A stretch of 64,000 bases of DNA from Comamonas testosteroni (GCF_030505195.1 NZ_CP129672.1:3382501-3446500), one strand, 5' to 3'. Counted from the stretch's first letter, positions 33,711 through 44,134 are shown. Translations and numbers: made by a program. Notes: generated by a model not told the origin, from the letters alone.

Positions 33711-35648
33711 TTATTTGTAGAGCAGTTGCGGCAGCCACAGACCGATCTGCGGCCAGATGTAGAGCAGCACGATGGCCAGGATTTGTATTCCCATGAAGGG
33801 CATCATGCCCAAGAAGATCTGGTTGAGCGTCACCGAAGGCGGCGCCACTCCCTTGAGGTAGAAGGCAGACATGGCCACGGGCGGAGAGAGGAAAGCCGTC
33901 TGCAGATTCAGCGCCACCAGCAGGCCGAAGAACAGCGGGTCAACGCCAAAGTGGTTGAGCAGGGGAATGAAGATGGGCATGAAGATGACGATGATCTCCG
34001 TCCACTCCAGCGGCCAGCCCAGCAGAAAGATCACGACCTGGGAGAGGATCATGAACTCGATCTTGCTGAGGTTCATGGACAGCACCCAGCGCTCTATGAG
34101 CTCCTGCCCGCCCAGCAACGCAAAGGCGGCGGAGAAAATGGCCGAGCCCACAAACAGCCAGCAAACCATGGCCGAGGTCTTGGCAGTCAGGTACACGGAC
34201 TCCTTGACGACATCGAGACTCAGGCGCTTGTAGGCAGCAGCAAGCACAAAGCCGCCCAAGGCACCCATGGCAGCCGCTTCGGTCGGCGTGGCCAGGCCAA
34301 AGACAATGGAGCCGAGTACGGTCAGGATCAGCACCACCAGCGGAAAGAACGAGCTCAGCAGCATCTTGAAGATTTCCAGCCGCGCAAAACTCAGAAACAG
34401 GTAGAACAGCGCTGTGCAGGTCCCCAGCATTGCAAAGCCAATCCACCACCAGGTGGGAGCTGGCTGGGTTTCAGCCTGGCTGGCAGCAGGCACGCCCGGT
34501 GCGTTGCTGCCTGTTTCAGGCTCTGCCGGCGCCGTTGCTGCCACCGGGGCGGAGGACTCTGAGCCGGGCGGCTCTTGCAGCCCTCCTTCGGTGGGTGGTT
34601 CCTGCAAGCCGCCTTCGATGGGCGGCTCGGCCAGGCCTGTGCCGGAGCTCGAGGAGCTGCCGCTTTCCATGCCTATGGGCTGGATCTCGAACTGTTCCTG
34701 CACTGTAGGCGTCGTCACTGCCCGCCAACTGCTGGCAGCCAGCAGCAGGAACAGCATTCCGGGCAGAACCACCACGGCCAGCTGGCGCAGCAGATAGCTT
34801 GTGGGAACCTGTGCATTGCGCTGGCCTTTGAGTGCGGCCAGCAGGCGCATGGGGGCGTATTGCTGAGCAGTGGCGGGCAGCTCTCGAGTCAGGGGCGGTA
34901 GAGCTACCTGGCGCTCGGCGGCTGACAGCGGCGGTGCCCAGGCCGGCTTGATCTTGGCCATGATAACCACATAGCCCAGGTACAGGCCGGCAAGCATCAG
35001 GCCAGGGAAGAAAGCGCCGGCATACAACTGGACGACGGAAACGCCTGCTGTCGCGCCATAGAGAATCAGCAGCACCGAAGGCGGTATCAAGATGCCAAGG
35101 CAACCACCCGCCGTGATGGCACCTGCCGCCATGGACGTGTTGTAGCCGGCGCGCAGCATGGTGGGCAGTGCCAGCAGGCCCATGAGCGTGACCACGGCGC
35201 CCACAATGCCGGTGGCCGTGGCAAACACGGCGCAGGTCACCAGCGTGGCCACGGCCAGCGAGCCCGGCACGCGGGCCATGGCCAGGTGCATGCTTTTGAA
35301 GAGTTTTTCGATCAGGTTGGCGCGCTCGACCAGATAGCCCATGAAGACGAACAGGGGGATGGCGATCAGCACATCATTGGTCATGCTCTTGTAGGCGGCT
35401 TGCACCATCAGGTCGAGAGTGCGTGTGGTGTCGCGCTCATAGGCCAGCCAGGTGAAGATCATGCCCATGCCCATCAGCGTGAACGCCGTGGGAAAGCCCA
35501 GCATGATGGCGACGACCACGAGTGACAGCATCAGCAGGCCCAGATGACCGTTGGTGATGGTCTCCACACTCAGCAGCAAGGCAATGGCCGACAGGACGAC
35601 CAGGGCCATGATGGAAAAGCCGAACCACAGTTCCTTGCGCATCTTCAT
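33711..35648 (-). CDS. dctM: TRAP transporter large permease DctM with central insertion
   Basis: 645 aa instead of the usual about 430. The N-terminal half (residues 1-238) has helices and motifs of DctM (AITAGGCLGILIPPSVLLILYG), and the C-terminal half resumes near residue 440 (VFGLATPTEAAAMGALGG) through to LWLPQLLYK. Between them lies an insertion of about 200 residues: one hydrophobic segment, then a Ser/Pro/Glu-rich stretch with imperfect repeats EPPIEGGLQEPPTEGGLQEPP (split 34500-34660), then another hydrophobic segment. Transport of a keto acid or chloroaromatic is possible for this enlarged TRAP subtype. Its ATG overlaps the dctQ stop by four bases. Confidence 0.88.
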   Translation of the reverse strand: MKMRKELWFGFSIMALVVLSAIALLLSVETITNGHLGLLMLSLVVVAIMLGFPTAFTLMGMGMIFTWLAYERDTTRTLDLMVQAAYKSMTNDVLIAIPLFVFMGYLVERANLIEKLFKSMHLAMARVPGSLAVATLVTCAVFATATGIVGAVVTLMGLLALPTMLRAGYNTSMAAGAITAGGCLGILIPPSVLLILYGATAGVSVVQLYAGAFFPGLMLAGLYLGYVVIMAKIKPAWAPPLSAAERQVALPPLTRELPATAQQYAPMRLLAALKGQRNAQVPTSYLLRQLAVVVLPGMLFLLLAASSWRAVTTPTVQEQFEIQPIGMESGSSSSSGTGLAEPPIEGGLQEPPTEGGLQEPPGSESSAPVAATAPAEPETGSNAPGVPAASQAETQPAPTWWWIGFAMLGTCTALFYLFLSFARLEIFKMLLSSFFPLVVLILTVLGSIVFGLATPTEAAAMGALGGFVLAAAYKRLSLDVVKESVYLTAKTSAMVCWLFVGSAIFSAAFALLGGQELIERWVLSMNLSKIEFMILSQVVIFLLGWPLEWTEIIVIFMPIFIPLLNHFGVDPLFFGLLVALNLQTAFLSPPVAMSAFYLKGVAPPSVTLNQIFLGMMPFMGIQILAIVLLYIWPQIGLWLPQLLYK

Positions 35649-36217
35649 GCTTTGCCCTCCTGCACCATTTCCTTGAGCTTTTCCACATCCACCTCTTCCA
35701 CATCACTGCCGCGCAAAGGCCAGACACCCTGGCGCAGACACAGCACGCAGCGTGCAATCTCGGCCAGCCCTTGCAACAGCAGTACGGCACCGGCCAGCGG
35801 GATCATGAATTTGAACGGGTACAGCGGCAGCGGGTGGGCGGAGAACGTCTGCTCGCGGATGGCCAGAGACTCGTTGGCGTAAGTCCAGCCCGCCCAGGTC
35901 AGGGCCAGTACGCCGGGCAGAAAGAACAGGATGTAAAGACACAGGTCCACGGCCGCTTGTGCACGCGGGCTGAAGAAGCCATACAGCACATCACCGCGTA
36001 CATGGCCGTTCTTGGACAGGGTGTAGGCACCGGCCAGCATGAACATGGTGCCGTAGAGCATGATCTGCGCATCCAGCACCCAGGCATGGGGTTGGTTGAG
36101 GACGTAGCGGGAGAAAACCTCCCAGCTGATCAGCAAAGTCAGCAGCACCACGGCCCAGGCCGCCACCTTGCCGATAAAGGTCGAAAACGCGTCGACAGCA
36201 AGCAGGATTTTTTGCAT
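35645..36217 (-). CDS. dctQ: TRAP transporter small permease DctQ
   Basis: 190 aa, four predicted transmembrane segments. The ATG at 36217 (MQKILLAVDAFSTFIG) matches where the family begins; the frame is open about 200 bp further upstream through the hairpin region and is not believed. Motifs are WEVFSRYVLNQPHAWVLDAQ and the GHVRGDVLYG loop. It overlaps the dctM start by four bases. A hairpin with A/T tract precedes it at 36294-36322. Confidence 0.88.
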   Translation of the reverse strand: MQKILLAVDAFSTFIGKVAAWAVVLLTLLISWEVFSRYVLNQPHAWVLDAQIMLYGTMFMLAGAYTLSKNGHVRGDVLYGFFSPRAQAAVDLCLYILFFLPGVLALTWAGWTYANESLAIREQTFSAHPLPLYPFKFMIPLAGAVLLLQGLAEIARCVLCLRQGVWPLRGSDVEEVDVEKLKEMVQEGKA

Positions 36218-36293
36218 GGCAGTCTCCGCTGCCACTTGCAGCGAGGTTTGCAAAGGGAGGCGGGCCAGTGCTCCGGTCTGGCCCCTGGACCAC

Positions 36294-36322
36294 AAAAAAG
36301 CGCAGCTGCTGGAGCTGCGCTG
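36294..36322 (-). terminator. Attenuator between dctP and dctQ
   Basis: On the minus strand: AGCGCAGCT-CCAGC-AGCTGCGCT followed by TTTTTT. It lies 8 bp after the dctP stop and 77 bp before dctQ, so it probably lowers expression of dctQM relative to the receptor gene. Confidence 0.85.
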
Positions 36323-36329
36323 TTGAGGA

Positions 36330-37445
36330 TTAACCGCGCTTTTGCGCGAAGTAGTGATTCCAGGCCATCTTGAAATCGATGTCAGTGTCGTTTTGCCAGC
36401 GTCCGCTGCGCTGGGCAAAAGTGCGCATGGAGTCCATGACTTTCTTGAACATCGGGTTCTCGGCGGATTTCTTGGTCGTCACCTTGTCCCAGGCGGCCAG
36501 CTGGGCGCGCAGGATGGCATCCGGCGTCTTGTAGAACTTCACTCCCTGCTTGGATTGCATCTCCGCATAGTCCTTGGCATAGCGGTCAGCGGCCTTCCAG
36601 CTCATGTCGGCGCTGGCTGCCTGCGTGGCGTATTCGATGATGGACTTGACCTCGGCGGGCAGGGCGTTGAACTTGGTCTTGTTGAACAGCACCTCGAACT
36701 GCTCGCTGGACTGGTGAAAGCTTTGCAGCATGCAGTTCTTGGCGACGTCGGGAAAGCCCAGTACCCGGTCGCTGGAGGCGTTGTTGAACTCGGCCGCATC
36801 CAGCAGGCCACGGTCCAGCGCGGGCACGATCTCCCCGCCGGGCAGCGGGTTGACGGCCACGCCCATCTCGGTAAACACATCGACCGCCAGGCCCACGGTG
36901 CGGAACTTCAGCCCCTTGAGGTCTTCCACCTTGGCCACCGGCTTCTTGAACCAGCCCAGCGGCTGGGTCGGCATGGGACCATAGAGCTTGGAGACCACGT
37001 CCATCTTCAGGCCGCCGTAGATCTCGTCCAGCAGCTCCTTGCCGCCGCCATAGTTGTGCCAGGCCAGCACCATATTGGCATCCATGCCAAAGGCCGGGCC
37101 AGAGCCCCACAGCGCCACGGCCTGGCTTTTGCCGTACCAGTAGGCAATCACGCCGTGGCCGCCATCGAGCGTGCCTTTGGAGACTGCGTCCAGCAATTGA
37201 AACGCAGGCACCACGGCACCTGCGGGCAGCACTTCGATCTTCAGGCGGTTGCCCGCCATTTCATTGATTTTCTTGGCCAGATCCTGGGCAAATTCGTGGA
37301 AGATGTCCTTGGCGGGCCAGGTACTCTGAAAGCGCCAGGAAATGGTCTGGGCCGTGCTTATCATGGGCACGGACATGGAGGAAGCAGCCACCGCGGCACC
37401 TTTGAGTAGGTTGCGGCGGCCAGCTTTTTGGGTCTCCTGTGTCAT
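36330..37445 (-). CDS. TRAP transporter solute receptor, TakP/chloroaromatic-type, Tat-exported
   Basis: 371 aa receptor. The signal peptide carries a twin-arginine motif (GRRNLLKG, R10-R11), so Tat export is likely; mature start near residue 33. The body matches the large DctP subgroup that includes TakP (keto acid receptor): WPAKDIFHEFAQDLAKKINEMAGNRLKIE, FDGG-like GGHGVIAYWYGKSQAVALWG and KFRTVGLAVDVFTEMG. This group is annotated broadly as mannitol/chloroaromatic TRAP receptors. It is first in dctP-dctQ-dctM and has its own promoter region upstream (37446-37784). Confidence 0.9.
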   Translation of the reverse strand: MTQETQKAGRRNLLKGAAVAASSMSVPMISTAQTISWRFQSTWPAKDIFHEFAQDLAKKINEMAGNRLKIEVLPAGAVVPAFQLLDAVSKGTLDGGHGVIAYWYGKSQAVALWGSGPAFGMDANMVLAWHNYGGGKELLDEIYGGLKMDVVSKLYGPMPTQPLGWFKKPVAKVEDLKGLKFRTVGLAVDVFTEMGVAVNPLPGGEIVPALDRGLLDAAEFNNASSDRVLGFPDVAKNCMLQSFHQSSEQFEVLFNKTKFNALPAEVKSIIEYATQAASADMSWKAADRYAKDYAEMQSKQGVKFYKTPDAILRAQLAAWDKVTTKKSAENPMFKKVMDSMRTFAQRSGRWQNDTDIDFKMAWNHYFAQKRG

Positions 37446-37784
37446 CTACTTCATCTCCTCAGGGTGGTTATCCTGGCCTTCCGCCAGTGCATGCATCTTT
37501 GAAGCGAGTGACAGGCCGGCGCAGAGGGTTAACACCAGACTTGATGGACGGGTGGCTGCTTGAATTCTTGATTTTTCTTTATTGAAATCAATCTATTGCG
37601 CCCGAAATTAAAGTGGTGTTTGCTATGGATTGGTGAGTGTTCGGCGGTGCTGGAGATCTGTCGGTTAAGGGTAATTTGGGGGGCGCTGCGTGGATGTATC
37701 GTTGCGGTAAAGCTCGCAAAGCAAGTGCCCGAATGACTTGCCGTGCACTAGCATGCAGTCAGTCTGACTTGACGCCCAAGCTCC
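37446..37784. other. 339-bp intergenic region, divergent TRAP receptor / intradiol dioxygenase-like
   Basis: No gene supported. It contains the promoters of the two divergent genes. AT-richer sequence near 37570-37620 (ATTTTTCTTTATTGAAATCAATC) lies about 125-175 bp from the TRAP receptor start and is the best place for a promoter, but no clear -35/-10 pair was read. Confidence 0.5.
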
Positions 37785-38738
37785 ATGTCCCATTCATCCC
37801 CCGACTCTTTCCCACCGCTTACCCGCAGGCATTGGCTGCAGCATTCCGGTGCTGTACTGGGGGCGCTGCCCGTCATTCCCTTGCTCGGCTGCGCAGCTCC
37901 CGCTGCGCAGTCGGTGAGGGGCGGAGGGCAAGCGGCTGCTCCATGGCTCAGCGGTGGTACGGCGGCCATCACAGCTGCTGCGCGCAGCATCAACCCGTTT
38001 GCCGGTGCCGGGCTGGCGGGCGGTTGCCGCCTGACCTGCGAGGCCACCATAGGCCCCTGCCACACGCTGTCGCCGCAGCGAACAGATATCAGCGATGGCT
38101 GGGATGGCCTGCCGCTGCATATGCAGATCCGCGTGGTCAACGAGCGCTGCGAGCCGGTGGCGGGAACGATTGTCGAGATCTGGCATACCAATCACACGGG
38201 CGGTTACTCGGGTCAGATTCACCGCATGTGCAACAACGATGCCGCCGATGCGAACAAGCAGTTCTTTCGAGGCTATCAGCGCACCGACGGCAATGGCGTG
38301 GCGCGCTTTGATAGCTGCTACCCGGGCTGGTACCGAGGCCGCGCCGTGCATGTGCACTTTCGCATTCTGCAAGGCAGCTACGACCCGTCAGACAACGCTG
38401 CATCGTGGCTGACCAGCCAGCTGTTGTTCAGCGATGCGCTCAACAGCGAAATCTTTGCGCAGGCGCCGCTTTACAGGGACAAGGGCCAGCCCGATACCCG
38501 CCTGGATGTGGATAACGTGGTCGGGCAAGAGCCGGACAAGACGGCTTATGTCTTCGATGTGCAGAACCTGGGCGGGGTGATGCTGGCATCGAAGACCGTG
38601 GTGGTGCGCAGCGATAGCACCGACAAGCTCTGCCAGGTCAAGGGTTCCATGCCGCCGGGCGGACCAGGCGGGCCGGGAGGTCCGGGGCGGCGGCCGCCGC
38701 GCCCGGGCATGGTGCCGCCACCTCAGCCCGGCACCTGA
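37785..38738 (+). CDS. Exported intradiol ring-cleavage dioxygenase-like lipoprotein
   Basis: 317 aa. The N-terminus has a twin-arginine-like motif (TRRHWLQ, R14-R15) and a lipobox LLGC (C36), so the protein is probably a Tat-exported lipoprotein. The catalytic domain (about residues 80-260) resembles intradiol catechol/protocatechuate dioxygenases: VEIWHTNHTGGYSG contains the first Fe Tyr ligand, and GWYRGRAVHVHF contains the second Tyr and both His ligands. The C-terminal tail (about 285-317) is Pro/Gly rich and disordered. Extracytoplasmic members of this superfamily exist in bacteria; substrate unknown. Monocistronic, divergent from the TRAP operon; convergent with sbcC over 8 bp. Confidence 0.82.
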   Translation: MSHSSPDSFPPLTRRHWLQHSGAVLGALPVIPLLGCAAPAAQSVRGGGQAAAPWLSGGTAAITAAARSINPFAGAGLAGGCRLTCEATIGPCHTLSPQRTDISDGWDGLPLHMQIRVVNERCEPVAGTIVEIWHTNHTGGYSGQIHRMCNNDAADANKQFFRGYQRTDGNGVARFDSCYPGWYRGRAVHVHFRILQGSYDPSDNAASWLTSQLLFSDALNSEIFAQAPLYRDKGQPDTRLDVDNVVGQEPDKTAYVFDVQNLGGVMLASKTVVVRSDSTDKLCQVKGSMPPGGPGGPGGPGRRPPRPGMVPPPQPGT

Positions 38739-38746
38739 ACCAGGCT

Positions 38747-41700
38747 TCAGATCACCAGTCTGGAGTAGCCGATTCCGGCCGCTTTTTCTACGCGGATCTG
38801 CGCCGGAATGCGCTCCTTGAGCGCTTCCACATGGCTGATGATGCCAATCATCTTGCCGCTGGCGTTGAGTGCGTCTAGCGCGGCGAGGGCCATCTCCAGC
38901 GTGTCGCCGTCGAGCGTGCCGAAGCCTTCGTCGAGGAATAGCGAGTCAATCGAGGTCTTGCTGCTGACCAGGTCGGACAGTGCCAGTGCCAGTGCCAGGC
39001 TGACGAGAAAGGCCTCGCCGCCGGAGAGCGTGCGCGTGTCGCGTGCCACATCACCCTGCCAGCCGTCCACGATGTCCAGCTCCAGCTCGCCAGTGGGCTT
39101 GCGCCGCAGCAGATAGCGACCGTGCAGGCGCTCGAGGTGCCGGTTGGCCAGATGCAGCAAATGGTCCAGCGTCAGCCCCTGTGCAAATTTGCGGAACTTG
39201 TCGCCCTTGGCCGAGCCGATCAGGCCGTCCAGCCGCTGCCACAGGTCGCAGTCTTTTTCCTGCTCGGCAATCTGGGCCAGCAAGGCCTGCTGGCCGGCGC
39301 GGCGGTCATCGTCATCTTTGAGGCGGGCGCGGTGTGCGCCCAGTTGTTCGGCCTGCTGGGTGCGTTCGGTCTCCAGCTGGGTAATGTGCTCGGTAATGGT
39401 TTCGGGTGCTTCATCACTGAGCGCCTGTGTTTGCAGTGTGGTCAGGCGCTGGCATGCGTCTGCCTGCAAGGTGGCCGCGCGTTGTGCCGCGCCCTGAAGC
39501 TGGTTGCTCAGTGCCTGCAGACCTTGCTGTTCGGCATCGGACAGCAGGGCTGCGGTGTACTGCGCCTCGTCGGAGAACGGGCTGGCCTGCAGCGCCTGCT
39601 GCCATGCGAGCAGGGCCGTCTGCGTCGATTGCTGCAACTGCTCGAGCGTGGCTTGGGCCTGGCTTGCCTGACCTTGAAGCGTGGCCAGCTGCTGCGCAGT
39701 CTGCTCGATCAGGATCTTGCACTCTTGCAGCGTGGCGGGGGGTTGCGCTGTACAGGCAGTGGCGTCGGCGGGGAGATCGGGCAGGGCCTGGCTGCGTTGC
39801 AGCCAGTGCTCGGCATCCTCTGCGGCTTGCTCGACCCGGCGTTGCAGCAGGTCGATCTGCTGGGCCAGCTCTTGCATTGCCTGTTGCTGGCGCTGCCATT
39901 GCTGCCATTCCTGCTGTCGTGCCGCCAGCCACTCTGTCGTGTCAGCGCTGTCGGGCAATGCGTAGCCTGCCGTTTGCAGAGCAAGCTGCAAGCGATTTTG
40001 CAGGTCGCCGGCCTGCTGCATCAAGGCTTGCAGTGCGTGATCGGTCTGCTGCTGCTGCGTCAGATTGTTCTGCCGAGCCTGCTGGGTGCTGGCCTGTGCA
40101 TGCTCGATCTGCTGCTGGTGCTGCACAGCCGCCTGGCAGGCGTCCTTGGCCTGTTGCAGCTGGCGTTCGGCGGCCTCGGCATCGGCCAGGCTCTGCTGCA
40201 GCTGCGCAATCTGCTGCCCGGCTTCAGCGCAAGCGGTGCGCAGTGCATCGGGCTGTTGCCATGCCGCCTCCTCCAGCGGCACCGCGCTCTGTGCGCGTAG
40301 GTCAGCCCAGCGTGCCAGCCATTGTTCAATCTGCTGGGCAATGACCTGATGCTGCTCCTGCTGCTGGTGCCGCTGACCCTGGGCAGTGGCCAGCGCGGTG
40401 TTCAGCTGCTCGCCCTGGCGCTGCAGCAACTCGAGTTCGCTCTGCGCTTGCTGCAGTGCAGCGGCAGTGGCCGATACATCCAGCGCCGCGTATTCGGTGA
40501 TGGCCGGGTGCTCGTGCGATCCGCACAGCGGGCAGGCTTCGCCGGGTTGCAGCGCGGCGCGGTGCTCCTGCAGGCTCTGGATGAGGCGCTCCTGGTCAAG
40601 CAGGGCTTGCTTGTCGGCCACCTTGTCCTTGAGCGCCTTGTACTGCGCACGCAAGTCATCGCGTTGCGCAAGCTGCTCCTGAATGCGGGCTTCAACGGAG
40701 CGCAACGCCTGCGCATTGCGTTGCTCTTGCGCATCCAGGGGCTGGCGCAGTGCGGCATGCTCCTGCAACTGCTGCCAGTGATGCAGCTGGCGCTGTGCGT
40801 TTTGCCAGTGGCTGCGCAGCTGAGGCAGACTGCCATGCATGGCCAGCTGCTGCTGCAGGGCTTGTTCAGCGGCCTGCTGCTGTTGCAGCGCCAGGGCGGC
40901 TTGTCGTGTCGACTGCATGCCTTGCTGTGCCTGCTCATCGGCCTGCTGCTGCAGCTGCCGGGCGACTTGCTGCAACTGCATGGCCTGCGCTTTTGTCTGA
41001 GCAGCTTGCTGCTGCAGGTGCTGGCCTTGCTGCAGCTGCTCGCGCCAGCCGCTGAGGTTTTCACCCAGCAGGGCGCGGCTGGCATGGACCTGCAGCCATG
41101 CGGCCAAATCAGCCTGCTGAGCCTGTGCAGACTGCAGTTGCAGCCGTGACTGCTGCAGCTGATCGCCAGCCAATTGCCGGGCCTGTTGATGTTGCTGCCA
41201 TTGCGCGCTTTGGGCTTGCAGCCGCAGGGTATGCAGTTGCTGCAATTGCGCGGCCTGTTCGCTTTGCTGGTCTTGCGCCTGCTGCCAGCGATGGTGCATG
41301 GGCTGGATTGCCTGCGCAGGTCCGTGGGCCTGCAGGCGCAGCAAATCGTGCGCGGCATCACTGAGCGCTTGCTGGGCGCTCGCTTGCGCATTGCGCGCCT
41401 GCTCCACCTCCTGCATGGCCTGCATGGTCTGCGCCTGCCAGCGTTGTACGGTTTGCAGCTGCTGGTGGCGTGCCTGCAGATCCGTCAAGCCGGTTTGCAG
41501 CAGCGCCGCCTCGGATTGCAGCTGCTCGCGCGTGCCTGCATCCAGCAGCTGCATGCCCTGGGCCTGTGCCTGTTGCTTTTCCAGGGCCTGGCGGGCGTCG
41601 CGGGCGCGTGCAAAGACGCTTTCCGAGATGCGACCGTAGATATCGGTGCCGGTCAGTTCCTCGAGCAGCTCGGCACGCTCATTGGCCGTGGCCTGCAAAA

Positions 41701-42178
41701 AAGCGGCAAAGCCGCCCTGGGCCAGCAGCATGGACTTGGTAAAGCGCGCAAAGTCCAGCCCGGTGATCTCGGCGATGCGCCGGGCTTTGTCCTTGATGTG
41801 GGTGGTGAGTATGCTGCCGTCCGCCACCAGTGCCAGCTCCACCCTGGGCGCTTGCAGGGCTGCGTCCGGCTTGCCGCGCGCGCGGCGCTGGCTCCAGAAG
41901 GCGCGGTAGGCCACACCTTTGACTTCGAACTCCACCTCGGCTTCGCACTCGCCGGTGTGGCGCGTCATGATGTCGTTGCTGCCGCTGATGCTGTCAAGGC
42001 GCGGCGTCTGGTGATAGAGCGCCAGGCAGATGGCATCGAGCAAGGTGGACTTGCCCGCGCCCGTGGGTCCGGTGATGGCAAACAGGCCGTTGTCGGCAAA
42101 GGGGGCGACGGTGAAGTCCACCTTCCACTCGCCCTTGAGCGAGTTCAGGTTCTTCAGGCGCAGTTTGAGAATTCTCAT
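38747..42178 (-). CDS. sbcC: Exonuclease subunit SbcC
   Basis: ATPase subunit of the SbcCD nuclease, which cuts DNA hairpins and protein-blocked ends; 1143 aa (the family is commonly about 1000-1200). The N-terminal Walker A is GPTGAGKST (near residues 38-46). Two very long Gln-rich coiled-coil arms are joined by a zinc hook with [10 protein letters not shown]. The C-terminal lobe has the signature [20 protein letters not shown], Walker [13 protein letters not shown] and the His switch ISHVEAL. The coiled-coil DNA is strongly Gln-codon biased. The ATG overlaps the sbcD stop by four bases. Confidence 0.96.
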   Translation of the reverse strand: MRILKLRLKNLNSLKGEWKVDFTVAPFADNGLFAITGPTGAGKSTLLDAICLALYHQTPRLDSISGSNDIMTRHTGECEAEVEFEVKGVAYRAFWSQRRARGKPDAALQAPRVELALVADGSILTTHIKDKARRIAEITGLDFARFTKSMLLAQGGFAAFLQATANERAELLEELTGTDIYGRISESVFARARDARQALEKQQAQAQGMQLLDAGTREQLQSEAALLQTGLTDLQARHQQLQTVQRWQAQTMQAMQEVEQARNAQASAQQALSDAAHDLLRLQAHGPAQAIQPMHHRWQQAQDQQSEQAAQLQQLHTLRLQAQSAQWQQHQQARQLAGDQLQQSRLQLQSAQAQQADLAAWLQVHASRALLGENLSGWREQLQQGQHLQQQAAQTKAQAMQLQQVARQLQQQADEQAQQGMQSTRQAALALQQQQAAEQALQQQLAMHGSLPQLRSHWQNAQRQLHHWQQLQEHAALRQPLDAQEQRNAQALRSVEARIQEQLAQRDDLRAQYKALKDKVADKQALLDQERLIQSLQEHRAALQPGEACPLCGSHEHPAITEYAALDVSATAAALQQAQSELELLQRQGEQLNTALATAQGQRHQQQEQHQVIAQQIEQWLARWADLRAQSAVPLEEAAWQQPDALRTACAEAGQQIAQLQQSLADAEAAERQLQQAKDACQAAVQHQQQIEHAQASTQQARQNNLTQQQQTDHALQALMQQAGDLQNRLQLALQTAGYALPDSADTTEWLAARQQEWQQWQRQQQAMQELAQQIDLLQRRVEQAAEDAEHWLQRSQALPDLPADATACTAQPPATLQECKILIEQTAQQLATLQGQASQAQATLEQLQQSTQTALLAWQQALQASPFSDEAQYTAALLSDAEQQGLQALSNQLQGAAQRAATLQADACQRLTTLQTQALSDEAPETITEHITQLETERTQQAEQLGAHRARLKDDDDRRAGQQALLAQIAEQEKDCDLWQRLDGLIGSAKGDKFRKFAQGLTLDHLLHLANRHLERLHGRYLLRRKPTGELELDIVDGWQGDVARDTRTLSGGEAFLVSLALALALSDLVSSKTSIDSLFLDEGFGTLDGDTLEMALAALDALNASGKMIGIISHVEALKERIPAQIRVEKAAGIGYSRLVI

Positions 42179-43419
42179 GCCGCTGCTCCTTGCTCGTCAT
42201 GGAGGCCGTGCAGCACTTGTCGATAGCGCTCGGTCAGCGCCGATTGCAGCGGTGGCTCCAGGCTCTCCTGGGCCAGTCGGCGCGCAAACACATCGAGCGG
42301 AGTGAGTTCATCAAGCGATTCGCGGGCCTCGCCGGACAGCAGTGCCGCAGCCTGGCTGCGCTGGCGCTTGATGCGCAAAATCTCGACGGGCAGTGACTCG
42401 GCCATGGCCTGAACGCGCGCCGTGAGGTCGGACAGGTAGTCGTCTTCCTGCACCGTCACTTCCAGCCAGACAGGCAGATGGTTGCGGGTTTGAGCGGCGG
42501 CAGACTTCAGCAGCTCTGGCATCTGCGTCAGACTGCCGGTGATGGAGGCCATGGGCTGGAACACCGGCACGGGCAGGGCGGTGACGGCCTGCAGTCCGTC
42601 GGCATCCAGATCCACCAGCAGTACCTGCTTGGTCTGCCTAGCTTCGTCAAAGCCCAGCGCGATGGGTGAGCCGCTGTAGCGGATGTGATCGAGCCCGCCG
42701 ACGAGCTGCGGCTTGTGGATATGGCCAAGGGCGACATAGCAGGCTGGCGGGAAGGCATTGGTCGGAAAAGCCTCCAGTGCGCCCACATAGATTTCACGTA
42801 CCGATTCATTGCTGCTGGCCCCCACCGTGGTCAGATGGCCGGTGGCAATGATGGGCAGCAGCTCGCCCTGGCTGGCCTGTATCTCCTGCTGCGTTTGAAG
42901 GGCTGCGGCATACACGCGCTGGTAGGTGGACGCAATCGCGGTTTGCAGTGCCTGCTGCTTGTCCTGTGCGCTTTGTCCGGCCTGGCTTTGCTGCACATCA
43001 CGCGGGCGGATGAAGGGCAGGGCGCAGACGATGCAGCCGGGCTCCTGCGCTGTGCCACGCCGCGCCAGCGTGACGACATGCCGGGCCTCATCACCGGTCG
43101 AGCTGACCACCTGAGCGCCCAGGTAGGTCAGCAGCTCGCGGCTTTCATCGAGCACGCTGACCGAGTCATGATTGCCGGCCAGCAGCAGCAAGGCCGCGCC
43201 TGCGTCGTGCAGGCGCACGATGAGCTGGTTGTAGAGTTCGCGCGCATAGCTGGGCGGGGCTCCGGTGTCGAAGATGTCGCCGGCGATCAGCACGGCATCC
43301 ACGGCATGGGTCTGGACCTGGGTGAGCAACCAGTCGATCAGGGCCTGATGCTCGGTCTGGCGGCTGCGGCCCATGAAGTGCTGGCCCAGATGCCAGTCGG
43401 AGGTATGGAGAAGACGCAT
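42175..43419 (-). CDS. sbcD: Exonuclease subunit SbcD
   Basis: Mn-dependent nuclease subunit of SbcCD, 414 aa. Metallophosphoesterase motifs are in order: HTSDWHLGQ (residues 5-13), AGDIFDTG (near 46), AGNHDSV (near 80) and ALGHIHKPQ (near 232). Residues from about 300 form the capping domain. It is translationally coupled to sbcC; the ribosome site is not strong. Upstream lie two small genes on the same strand, so a longer operon is possible. Confidence 0.95.
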   Translation of the reverse strand: MRLLHTSDWHLGQHFMGRSRQTEHQALIDWLLTQVQTHAVDAVLIAGDIFDTGAPPSYARELYNQLIVRLHDAGAALLLLAGNHDSVSVLDESRELLTYLGAQVVSSTGDEARHVVTLARRGTAQEPGCIVCALPFIRPRDVQQSQAGQSAQDKQQALQTAIASTYQRVYAAALQTQQEIQASQGELLPIIATGHLTTVGASSNESVREIYVGALEAFPTNAFPPACYVALGHIHKPQLVGGLDHIRYSGSPIALGFDEARQTKQVLLVDLDADGLQAVTALPVPVFQPMASITGSLTQMPELLKSAAAQTRNHLPVWLEVTVQEDDYLSDLTARVQAMAESLPVEILRIKRQRSQAAALLSGEARESLDELTPLDVFARRLAQESLEPPLQSALTERYRQVLHGLHDEQGAAA

Positions 43420-43466
43420 GCGGCGATGGTATGCCAGACGGGCCGACTGGCGGGCCAGGCGCTGTC

Positions 43467-43742
43467 TTATCCGCTATTGAGCCGTGCTTGCGACAGCTCT
43501 TGCTCGAACAATGCACGGCCTTTGGCCCAGCCGCCACCCCAGATCAGATCCAGGGTCTCGGCCAGCGCCTCCAGGCGCGGTTCGTAGAGGTCGCTGCGTG
43601 CATGTTCGGCCAGGTACAGGCGGTAGAGCGCGACCTGGCTCATACCTTCATCCCTGAGGGCATGCGCCAGCTTCTCTAACGCAGCCACAGTCGGTGCCGG
43701 CTGACCTGGCCGCAAAGCGGCTTGCAGGCGTCGGGCAGGCAT
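43467..43742 (-). CDS. Small protein of unknown function, next to DUF2164
   Basis: 91 aa soluble helical protein (RRLQAALRPGQPAPTV, then VAALEKLAHALRDEGMSQ and ELYRLYLAEHA-like helices). Not recognised. The ATG at 43742 is four bases after the DUF2164 stop, giving an operon order DUF2164-unknown-sbcD-sbcC; an in-frame codon at 43859 would overlap DUF2164. The EGMSQVALYRLYLAEHAR segment looks like a regulator of short length. Function unknown. Confidence 0.6.
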   Translation of the reverse strand: MPARRLQAALRPGQPAPTVAALEKLAHALRDEGMSQVALYRLYLAEHARSDLYEPRLEALAETLDLIWGGGWAKGRALFEQELSQARLNSG

Positions 43743-43746
43743 CGTT

Positions 43747-44013
43747 TCAGCGCTTGCCTGTGCGCTTGGCCGTCCAGTAGCTGAATTCTTCCTTGCCCAC
43801 TTCATAGTCCAGCTCCTGCAGCCGGGCCTGCAGGCTCTCCTGCACATCGGCCACGGCACGGTTGTAGATGCTGGGGCCTATTTCCGCGAGAAAGAAATTC
43901 AGCAGGGCACCGGATTGCATATTGCCTATGGGCTCGTCCATGTTTTCGCGGAAATAGCGTTCTATGGAGGCAATGGCCTGCTGCTGTGCGTGTTTGGGGA
44001 GTTCTATGCTCAT
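43747..44013 (-). CDS. DUF2164 family protein
   Basis: 88 aa. It has the DUF2164 pattern MSIELPKHAQQQAIASIERYF and GALLNFFLAEIGPSIYNRAV-type helices, with a C-terminal basic tail (AKRTGKR). The start is the ATG at 44013, since upstream sequence in this frame looks non-coding. It is the first gene of a minus-strand group leading to sbcCD. The function of DUF2164 is unknown. Confidence 0.8.
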   Translation of the reverse strand: MSIELPKHAQQQAIASIERYFRENMDEPIGNMQSGALLNFFLAEIGPSIYNRAVADVQESLQARLQELDYEVGKEEFSYWTAKRTGKR

Positions 44014-44113
44014 CGATCCAGCTTTCTTGTAAAACTTCTTTCGCTTCGGGCGTCTGATTTCGCTTCGTGACCTGGGTACAAGCTCAGGGTTTGAGGAAGA
44101 TATTGCTGCACCA

Positions 44114-44134
44114 CATGCACTTATTATGTGCATG
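44114..44134. promoter_or_regulatory. LysR-type dyad upstream of qor-like gene
   Basis: CATGCAC-TTATTAT-GTGCATG has 7-bp perfect arms and a T-N11-A core. It sits in the 187-bp divergent gap between DUF2164 and the reductase gene, whose operon ends in a LysR regulator that may bind here. Confidence 0.5.

Noticed and set aside
38747..42178. Gln-rich repeats in sbcC considered as a DNA repeat array or CRISPR
   Set aside because: They are codon repeats of a coiled coil, not regular spacer-repeat units; no CRISPR array or cas gene is seen in the window.
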